Below are positions 1-4,066 of a stretch of DNA of 7,532 bases, one piece after another (the first letter of the stretch is position 1; each line of letters begins with the position of its first letter). Made by a program: the position numbers and the translations under genes. Origin of the DNA: Cyanobacteria bacterium T3Sed10_376R1m (GTDB lineage: Bacteria; Cyanobacteriota; Cyanobacteriia; Cyanobacteriales; Cyanobacteriaceae); NCBI GenBank assembly GCA_003566215.1, contig PXEJ01000294.1:1-7532 (forward strand), given 5' to 3'. The notes under the pieces were generated by a model. It worked only from the letters and a program-made list of their open reading frames with translations, ran no database searches and had not been told where the DNA came from.

Positions 1-531
1 ACGCATAACCATACACATATGAGTTGCTTCGATTACTACGGCAACTCCTTGGGGTTTTAATAAACCCTGTAAGGCATCGGCAATTTGAGCCGTTAAACGT
101 TCTTGTACTTGCAACCTTCTGGCGTACATTTCACAAATTCGAGCAATTTTTGATAAACCGATTACTTTACCATTAGGAATATAGGCGACGTGCGCTCGTC
201 CTAAAATTGGTAAAATATGGTGTTCACAGGAACTAAAAATATCAATATCTCTAACTAATACCATTTCGTTAGTATTTTCTTGAAAAACCGCTCCATTTAA
301 CAATTCATCAAGGGATTTTTCATAGCCAGAGGTAAGAAATTTCAAGGCTTTAACTACTCGCTTAGGAGTATCTTTTAATCCCTCTCTATCGGGATTTTCC
401 CCTAATCCTAACAACAATGTTTTTACGGCTTCCACCATTTGCTCCTCGCTAACACGGGGGGAAGATTTGGTTGCTAAAGAAGGTAACCTATTATCTTTTG
501 AATTGATTATGGGAGATTGAGTAAATGTCAT
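1..531 (-). CDS. folE: GTP cyclohydrolase I (3' end outside window)
   Basis: Converts GTP to 7,8-dihydroneopterin triphosphate, the first step of folate and pterin synthesis, in the cytoplasm. The frame is open from ATG at 531 to the window edge, giving 177 residues of an enzyme usually a little over 200 long, so the C-terminus is missing. The zinc ligands are visible: Cys102 and His105 in CEHH, and Cys173 in HMCMVMR. The 71-residue spacing between the two cysteines equals that of the E. coli enzyme (Cys110 to Cys181). Other family signatures are [21 protein letters not shown] and QERLTAQIA. It is therefore the zinc-dependent type (FolE, type IA), not FolE2. The first 30 or so residues are poorly conserved, as usual. 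No strong ribosome binding site is seen. A Zur/Fur-like palindrome lies 28-46 bp upstream of the start, so metal-responsive control is likely. Confidence 0.97.
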   Translation of the reverse strand, partial: MTFTQSPIINSKDNRLPSLATKSSPRVSEEQMVEAVKTLLLGLGENPDREGLKDTPKRVVKALKFLTSGYEKSLDELLNGAVFQENTNEMVLVRDIDIFSSCEHHILPILGRAHVAYIPNGKVIGLSKIARICEMYARRLQVQERLTAQIADALQGLLKPQGVAVVIEATHMCMVMR

Positions 532-558
532 GGTGTTTTGCAATAAGTCCTATATTAA

Positions 559-577
559 AATGATAACCATTATCATT
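559..577. promoter_or_regulatory. Zur/Fur-family operator-like palindrome upstream of folE
   Basis: AATGATAACCATTATCATT has perfect 8-bp arms (AATGATAA and TTATCATT) around a 3-bp centre. Its core TGATAACCATTATCA (561-575) differs at one position from TGATAATNATTATCA, the Zur box I recall for Anabaena sp. PCC 7120. It also resembles the E. coli Fur consensus. It overlaps the predicted folE -10 box, a typical repressor position. Zur is favoured because the FolE encoded here needs zinc. Iron control by Fur cannot be excluded from sequence. Confidence 0.65.
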
Positions 578-588
578 AAAAACAACAA
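560..588 (-). promoter_or_regulatory. Predicted folE promoter
   Basis: Read on the minus strand, TTGTTG (583-588) and TATCAT (560-565) are separated by 17 bp and match a sigma-70-type -35 and -10 moderately and well (TATCAT is 5 of 6). Transcription would start near 552, giving a leader of about 20 nt before ATG at 531. The -10 and the spacer lie in the palindrome at 559-577, which fits repression by a bound Zur/Fur dimer. Confidence 0.4.
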
Positions 589-630
589 CCAATAATAACT
601 TTTGCAGATAAGAAAATTTAAAAGTTATAG

Positions 631-732
631 AAACAAAATACAGCTATGAATATCAAGGATGAAGGTTGGCGTATTTTAAAAGTGGTGGAACAAATCGCTT
701 CTACTTCACCAAGAGAGAGTAATACCAAGTAA
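631..732 (+). pseudogene. tnpB: TnpB C-terminal remnant (IS200/IS605 family)
   Basis: From 631 the plus strand encodes KQNTAMNIKDEGWRIL and a further 17 residues up to TAA at 730-732. The stretch NTAMNIKDEGWRIL matches the C-terminal TnpB signature (usually RDxNAAxNIxxEGLRIL) that follows the last catalytic Asp of the RuvC-like nuclease domain. In-frame stops occur just upstream (TAG 628-630, TAA 619-621), and no zinc-finger CxxC or RuvC segments are found before it. Only about the last 33 codons of a roughly 400-codon gene therefore remain. An IS605-type right end follows immediately, which supports the call. An unrelated 28-residue ORF starting at ATG 646 is the alternative, but the motif match and the context make that less likely. 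No nuclease activity is possible from this fragment. Confidence 0.6.
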
Positions 733-803
733 AGGCACTGCTTTTACAAGGCATCTCTGTGTAAAGGAAGAATTCTCTCACCTTAAGGTGAGAGGAGTTG
801 TCA
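733..803 (+). mobile_element. IS200/IS605-type right end with omega-RNA-like hairpins
   Basis: Directly after the TnpB remnant comes a segment that can fold into two hairpins: TTTACA (743-748) with TGTAAA (760-765), then the perfect 20-bp palindrome at 775-794. It ends with GGAGTTGTCA. The order GAATTC, hairpin with a TTAA loop, GGAG, then GTCA resembles the right ends of IS605-group elements, where this segment is both the transposase recognition end and the 3' part of the TnpB guide (omega) RNA. The exact boundary (801-804) is inferred. No left end or tnpA was found, so this is a non-autonomous relic. Confidence 0.55.
775..794. repeat. Perfect 20-bp palindrome at element end
   Basis: CTCTCACCTTAAGGTGAGAG is fully self-complementary and can form an 8-bp stem with a TTAA loop. 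In the transposon reading it is the subterminal hairpin of the right end. It also lies 7 bp past the stop codon of the minus-strand gene at 801-1124 and could stop or stabilise that transcript. There is no clean T-run after it on either strand, so a classical intrinsic terminator is not well supported. Confidence 0.75.
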
Positions 804-1124
804 TAACTCTATTTGTGTATCTGTTTTTTGATTTTGTTGCATTTCCATTATTCTTTGTTGTTGTTGTTGACGAAAATTTTTGGCAGCGTTATCAATGCTA
901 CGGTTACTATCTTCGTTAAATGCACTGCTATTACGGCGATTCATCATGGTGGCATTATGAATTAACTGCATGGGATTGATGCCATCCCCATAGAGGGGGT
1001 TTTGTTCGTTAGATGGGAAAGGGTTGTCTTGTCTTTGGTTTATGCTTTGAGCTGATGCGGTGGTAATGGCAAGGGTTGATACACCTAAGGCGATAAATAG
1101 ACTGTTGAATATTTTCTTTTTCAT
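801..1124 (-). CDS. Small secreted Gln/Asn-rich protein, unknown function
   Basis: Encodes 107 residues. Residues 1-25 form a classical Sec signal peptide: MKKK, a hydrophobic core (SLFIALGVSTLAITTA), and an ASA-Q signal peptidase I site after residue 25. The mature part, about 82 residues, is hydrophilic and has no further membrane segment. A central NPLYGDGINPMQLIHNA is followed by an Asn/Ser-rich stretch and by FRQQQQQRIMEMQQNQ near the C-terminus, which may be helical. It is probably periplasmic. I do not recognise a family. The start at ATG 1124 is fixed by the signal peptide. The gene begins 32 bp after the permease stop codon on the same strand, so co-transcription is likely. Its TGA stop lies in the predicted IS605 right end, so the natural C-terminus may have been replaced. 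Confidence 0.75.
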   Translation of the reverse strand: MKKKIFNSLFIALGVSTLAITTASAQSINQRQDNPFPSNEQNPLYGDGINPMQLIHNATMMNRRNSSAFNEDSNRSIDNAAKNFRQQQQQRIMEMQQNQKTDTQIEL

Positions 1125-1156
1125 GATTTTTATTGTTTTTCCATTAATTAATAAAG

Positions 1157-2044
1157 TTAGGCAAAACGACGACTTAATAAGGGTTTAATTGCTAATAAAA
1201 TTAGCGAATCAAAAATGCACAATAATAGTAATACTAACCCAAAGTTAAAATCTATCCAAGGGGTGTTAATGACGATGCTATTCAAGCTCCAATCTACATT
1301 TTGATAAATATAGCGAATCGGCTCGATAGCATAGGTTAATGGGTTTAAACTAGCAATTATTTTTAACCAGTTAGCCATAAAGCTCATTGGTGCAAGGGCT
1401 GTACTAGCAAATAATAATGGTAAATTTATTACGAATATTACTGCTAATAGTTCAATATGTCCGGGAAGGGCAAAGGCTAGTCCTAAGCTTAATCCTGTTA
1501 CTCCTAAGACTATTAAAAATACTATAAGTGCGATCGCACTTAAGCTAACAAAACTGGGTAAACCAGCACCAATAAAAGCACTAGCTATAATAATTACAGC
1601 CGTTTGAATTAAACTAAGACTAATAATATAAATAGTAGAAGCCGCCACAATAGAAAACCGAGTAGTTAAAGGAGCAACCAAGAGGCGATTTAAAAAGCCA
1701 AATTCTCGATCAAACATAATTGGTAAACCCGCATTTAAAGCCCCTGAAAAAGCAGTAAAAACAATAATACCGGGGGCTAAAAACTGCCCATAACTAAAAT
1801 CATTGCCAAATAAACTTTGAGGGGCATTATAAAACAAAGCACCAAATAAAATTAACCACATAAAAGGTTGAATAACTCCAGCAACAAGACTAGATGGACG
1901 ACGTTGCAACTGAATAAAAAGACGCTTTGTTAAAGCAAAAGTTTCCTGAAAAAAATCAGCAAAAACATTACTTTCTACTGCAATACTATTACTATTAGGA
2001 GCTAAAATTGCCGCAAATTGTTTAGAATTAATTGTTTGAGTCAT
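1157..2044 (-). CDS. ABC-2 type transporter permease
   Basis: A 295-residue inner-membrane protein of the ABC-2 permease family (the DrrB, polysaccharide or drug export type). After a cytoplasmic N-terminal region of about 50 residues with an amphipathic stretch (QETFALTKRLFIQLQRRP), six hydrophobic segments are visible at roughly 51-72, 88-108, 131-158, 165-193, 198-218 and 266-286. The conserved cytoplasmic loop after the second segment reads FDREFGFLNRLLVAPLTTR (111-129), and NPLTYAIEPIRY (234-245) is the usual motif before the last segment. Length and layout are normal for the family. No ATP-binding subunit lies in the window, so the partner must be encoded elsewhere and the substrate is unknown. 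ATG at 2044 gives a good family-length start. A small secreted protein gene follows after 32 bp. Confidence 0.9.
   Translation of the reverse strand: MTQTINSKQFAAILAPNSNSIAVESNVFADFFQETFALTKRLFIQLQRRPSSLVAGVIQPFMWLILFGALFYNAPQSLFGNDFSYGQFLAPGIIVFTAFSGALNAGLPIMFDREFGFLNRLLVAPLTTRFSIVAASTIYIISLSLIQTAVIIIASAFIGAGLPSFVSLSAIALIVFLIVLGVTGLSLGLAFALPGHIELLAVIFVINLPLLFASTALAPMSFMANWLKIIASLNPLTYAIEPIRYIYQNVDWSLNSIVINTPWIDFNFGLVLLLLCIFDSLILLAIKPLLSRRFA
1530..1537. repeat. HIP1 octamer
   Basis: GCGATCGC, the highly iterated palindrome of many cyanobacterial genomes, lies in the permease coding region. It supports the cyanobacterial origin of the window. Confidence 0.9.
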
Positions 2045-2065
2045 AGTATTTTGAATAATTACTAG

Positions 2066-2092
2066 ATGGTACTTTCTATTTTAAGTGACCAT
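2066..2092. repeat. Inverted repeat in front of the permease gene
   Basis: ATGGTACTT (2066-2074) pairs with AAGT-G-ACCAT (2083-2092), giving nine base pairs with one bulged base and an 8-nt loop. It lies 22-48 bp upstream of the permease ATG. It could be a leader hairpin or a regulator site. No regulator gene is adjacent, and no T-run follows on the coding strand. Confidence 0.45.
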
Positions 2093-2166
2093 TATTTTCT
2101 TCTTACTTACCTCAATTTTACCTTGACTTCAAAATAATTTAAGTATTAAAGAAATACACTGGATAT

Positions 2167-2388
2167 TTAAGAGCGAGGAGTAAACGATCGCACTTCTAAT
2201 ATTTTCCCGATCATCGAAATAGTCATCACATCATCTCTGATTATTCCTTCTACTTCCACTTCTAAACCATCCTGACGTAGCGGTGCTGGAGGATTATGTA
2301 GCTCATAGGTTTCCCCTTGGTCACTCAGCAATGCCCATGCTCCTAAGGCAATGGCACGATATTCTACTTTACCAATAACTTTAATCAT
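2167..2388 (-). CDS. Small hypothetical protein, probably beta-rich
   Basis: Encodes 73 residues from ATG at 2388. A GTG at 2400 in the same frame would add four residues (MSVY), but it has no better ribosome binding site. The protein has no signal peptide or membrane segment. Alternating hydrophobic runs (MIKVIGKVEYRAI, WALLSDQGETYEL, LEVEVEGIIRD, VMTISMIGKILEVRSF) suggest a small beta-barrel such as an OB-like fold, which is inferred only from the pattern. I associate such short proteins with cyanobacteria but know no function for this one. It is followed on the same strand by the permease gene after about 120 bp, probably as a separate transcript. Regular codon use and the hydrophobic pattern argue that it is a real gene. 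Confidence 0.7.
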   Translation of the reverse strand: MIKVIGKVEYRAIALGAWALLSDQGETYELHNPPAPLRQDGLEVEVEGIIRDDVMTISMIGKILEVRSFTPRS

Positions 2389-2420
2389 ATATACACTCAC
2401 ACAAAAAAATAACAGTAGTC

Positions 2421-2446
2421 GGAAATTGACTCACTCAATCAGTTCC
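2421..2446 (-). other. Leader hairpin before the 73-residue gene
   Basis: On the minus strand GGAA-CTG-ATTGA, a GTGAG loop, then TCAAT-TTCC forms a 4+5 bp stem with a 3-nt bulge. Twelve bases later comes TTATTTTTTTG. It could act as a weak terminator for upstream transcription or as an attenuator in the leader of the downstream small gene. The stem is short and the T-run is offset, so this is tentative. Confidence 0.3.
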
Positions 2447-2598
2447 TATCCTAGTTGATACTGCTCGAAGTTGTACTATTATAAATAATTTTTAATAGTC
2501 CCATGGCTTCCTGAGTCTTTTCATCTTAGGAAATCAGAGCTAGAGTACTGACTACTGCTATTTCTTTTTTCATCCTTGAGAATGTAACTAACCGTAAA

Positions 2599-2617
2599 CA
2601 GCTTATTTAACCTCCTT
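2599..2617 (-). repeat. Shine-Dalgarno-containing repeat, copy 2
   Basis: The minus strand reads AAGGAGGTTAAATAAGCTG and is nearly identical to the copy at 2820-2837. AAGGAGGT is a full match to the 16S anti-Shine-Dalgarno core. No ATG, GTG or TTG follows at normal spacing; only CTG does, opening a 26-codon frame. Confidence 0.5.
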
Positions 2618-2758
2618 GTTATTATTTGATTTCTATTAACTTTTATTTTTTCCTTATCTACACTGATTTTTCTTAGAGTTGCACTGAAAACCAATTATAA
2701 ATTCAAGTAAAAATTGATCCAGTTCCCTTGCTCTCATTTGTAGCACTTTAGGAAATAT

Positions 2759-2783
2759 GAAACAGAAAACGAAAGGCTGTTTC
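2759..2783. repeat. Inverted repeat GAAACAG/CTGTTTC
   Basis: GAAACAG (2759-2765) and CTGTTTC (2777-2783) are perfect 7-bp arms around 11 bases. The following bases offer competing pairings: CGAAA at 2770-2774 with TTTCG, and CTGTTTCG with CGAAAGACAG. The segment could therefore switch between alternative stems if transcribed. Its function is unknown. Confidence 0.4.
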
Positions 2784-2819
2784 GGCACTCGAAAGACAGA
2801 TAATATCACGTATCTTATT

Positions 2820-2837
2820 CAGCTAATTTACCTCCTT
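2820..2837 (-). repeat. Shine-Dalgarno-containing repeat, copy 1
   Basis: The minus strand reads AAGGAGGTAAATTAGCTG, differing from the 2599-2617 copy by one indel and one or two bases. CTG again follows at ideal spacing and opens a 24-codon frame. A third, weaker version (AAAAGAGGTAAAG) lies near 2946-2958. Confidence 0.5.
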
Positions 2838-2876
2838 TTTTCAATAGAGTTAACACTCGCTGGTTCATCTAACGAA

Positions 2877-2894
2877 GGAAGATTTATTTCTTCC
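2877..2894. repeat. Hairpin GGAAGA/TCTTCC
   Basis: Perfect 6-bp arms (2877-2882 and 2889-2894) enclose a 6-nt loop about 70 bp past the stop codon of the minus-strand hydrolase gene. It may mark the 3' end of that transcript, but no T-run follows on the minus strand. Confidence 0.35.
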
Positions 2895-2962
2895 ATATAT
2901 ATAATATAACTAAATTTATTTTACAATGGTATTTTTGTTTACAAAACTTTACCTCTTTTCTT

Positions 2963-3721
2963 CTATTTTAAAAAGTAGTGTTTTGCGAGAATTTCCACTA
3001 AATTAACATCTCTTTCTAGTAAGCAACAATGGCCACTATGGGCAAGAATACTCACAAAAGCATTAGGGAAAAAAGTGGCTAATCTTTCAACTTCTTCAAC
3101 AGAAGGCAATAGTCTATCTTCCGCCGAGGCAACTAATAAAACAGGGGCAGAAAAACTTTTTAGTTTCTCAATATTACAAGAAAATTTGTTCAATAAAGTA
3201 ATGCGATTAGATACCGTTAATGGTGATAAACACTGTAATGCTTCTAATAAAGTTAACCTTTGAGGAAGTGCGATCGCATCTAATTTTGCTAAAAAAGGTA
3301 AAAGTAAAAGAGTAGAGCTATTATAAACAAAATCAGGCATAATTCTTGTGATATAACTTCCCCAATTAAGCCAACTACGACGAGAAAAGCTAGATGCCGG
3401 GTTAATAAGAATTACCTTGTGAAAGAATTGAGGTATTTTCTCAACTAATTTTAAAGCCACACAACCCCCAAAAGACTCACCACAAAGATAAATTGGATCA
3501 TCACCATGGGCATTAAATTCCTTGTGTAAAAAATTAATTAATTTAAACACAAAAAAATCCCAATCATCTACTATATCATCGCCAAAACTAAGACATCGTA
3601 CCCGAAAAAAAGTTTCAAGACTCAGCTGATTGTGGAAAAGTTTACCACTGCCATCCATTCCGGGAAGATAAACTAACAATGGTTTTTGATCATTAGTTAA
3701 TTTATAAGGCAAAAAATTCAA
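2963..3721 (-). CDS. Alpha/beta hydrolase, phytyl ester synthase-like
   Basis: A 252-residue soluble alpha/beta hydrolase. The oxyanion-side motif LPGMDGSG (19-26) is followed by the nucleophile elbow GESFGG with Ser83. The acid is probably Asp202 (SAEDRLLPS) and the base His231 (HSGHCCLLE), so the triad is complete. The text LLVYLPGMDGSG, FRVRCLSF, IYLCGESFGGCVALKL and INPASSF resembles the N-terminal hydrolase domain of plant phytyl ester synthases (PES1/PES2), which transfer acyl groups to phytol or diacylglycerol. The C-terminal acyltransferase domain of those proteins is absent. A lipid esterase or acyltransferase role is inferred; the substrate is unknown. The only usable starts are TTG: an in-frame TAA sits three codons before TTG at 3721, and the first ATG is Met22 inside the fold. 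No Shine-Dalgarno is visible. The gene diverges from kaiA across 345 bp. Confidence 0.85.
   Translation of the reverse strand: MNFLPYKLTNDQKPLLVYLPGMDGSGKLFHNQLSLETFFRVRCLSFGDDIVDDWDFFVFKLINFLHKEFNAHGDDPIYLCGESFGGCVALKLVEKIPQFFHKVILINPASSFSRRSWLNWGSYITRIMPDFVYNSSTLLLLPFLAKLDAIALPQRLTLLEALQCLSPLTVSNRITLLNKFSCNIEKLKSFSAPVLLVASAEDRLLPSVEEVERLATFFPNAFVSILAHSGHCCLLERDVNLVEILAKHYFLK
3270..3277. repeat. HIP1 octamer
   Basis: GCGATCGC lies in the alpha/beta hydrolase gene, flanked by GT and AT like other copies of this cyanobacterial repeat. Confidence 0.9.
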
Positions 3722-3949
3722 AATATTTTAACTATAACTATACTTACAATATTTAATTAAACAAAAAAAGGGAACAGAAATTTTACTAATTATTCTGCTA
3801 AGTCAATTGTAACATTGCGTCCAAATTAAGTTTCATACTATCCCTTCGATAAAAAATAAGAATATAGGTAAATGGCATACCAACAAAATTTGTCCAATTC
3901 ATAAAAAAAGACTTCCTACTAAAGAGATAAAATTAATATATAATCAATG

Positions 3950-3961
3950 TTAAGTACTTAA
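3950..3961. repeat. 12-bp palindrome TTAAGTACTTAA
   Basis: A perfect palindrome about 40 bp upstream of the predicted kaiA -35 box. It may bind a dimeric regulator, but AT-rich palindromes of this size can arise by chance in such DNA. Confidence 0.4.
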
Positions 3962-3973
3962 TTAATCAAAAAA

Positions 3974-3998
3974 AATAATCATCCCATAGTTGATTATT
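3974..3998. promoter_or_regulatory. Inverted repeat just upstream of the kaiA promoter
   Basis: AATAATCA (3974-3981) and TGATTATT (3991-3998) are perfect 8-bp arms 9 bp apart, ending two bases before the predicted -35 box. The half-site TAATCA also occurs directly at 3941 and 3963. The placement suggests an activator or repressor site for kaiA. The protein is unknown. Confidence 0.35.
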
Positions 3999-4000
3999 AA

Positions 4001-4030
4001 TTGTGAATCCAGCTAACATAGAGTTAAAAT
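4001..4030 (+). promoter_or_regulatory. Predicted kaiA promoter
   Basis: TTGTGA (4001-4006) and TAAAAT (4025-4030) are 18 bp apart. They match the sigma-70 -35 and -10 at 4 of 6 and 5 of 6 positions. Transcription would start near 4037, about 30 nt before the TTG start. An alternative -10, TATACT at 4033-4038, has no -35 at good distance. Confidence 0.35.
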
Positions 4031-4066
4031 ATTATACTTATTAACCCGTTTATCCCATCTAATCCT

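Larger units (their letters stand above)
2401..2962. other. 560-bp stretch without a convincing gene
   Basis: This AT-rich stretch lies between the alpha/beta hydrolase and the 73-residue protein gene, both on the minus strand. It contains several hairpins and two copies of a motif with a strong Shine-Dalgarno core, listed separately. Candidate micro-ORFs are a 50-codon plus-strand frame (2757-2909, preceded by AGGAAAT, with one hydrophobic stretch) and a 22-codon minus-strand frame (2896-2828, MEEINLPSLDEPASV...). There is also a minus-strand frame from ATG 2573 reading MKKEIAVVSTLALIS, then a stop, then 24 more open codons. None can be called a gene. The area looks like degraded coding sequence plus the leader of the 73-residue gene. 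Confidence 0.5.
3722..4066. other. Divergent AT-rich intergenic region between hydrolase and kaiA
   Basis: No gene is supported here. The region should hold the promoters of the leftward hydrolase gene and of rightward kaiA. It contains a 12-bp palindrome (3950-3961), clustered TAATCA motifs, an 8-bp inverted repeat and a kaiA promoter candidate, all listed separately. A 10-codon frame (3872-3904, MAYQQNLSNS, preceded by ATAGGTAA) is too short to call. No clear hydrolase promoter stands out against the A/T background. Confidence 0.6.

Noticed and set aside
646..732. Independent 28-residue protein starting at ATG 646
   Set aside because: The match to the TnpB C-terminal signature begins before this ATG and an IS605-like end follows, so a transposase remnant explains it better.
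2920..2953. TTTACA-type repeats resembling an RpaB HLR1 box (TTTACAAAACTTTACC at 2938)
   Set aside because: The second half is imperfect and the site is just past the 3' end of the hydrolase gene, with no promoter or start codon in reach.
3075..3263. 62-codon plus-strand open frame inside the alpha/beta hydrolase gene
   Set aside because: It lies antisense to a gene with a complete catalytic triad and has no family features; it is a shadow frame.
3872..3904. 10-codon frame upstream of kaiA as a leader peptide
   Set aside because: It is too short, it lies well before the predicted kaiA transcription start, and nothing marks it as coding.
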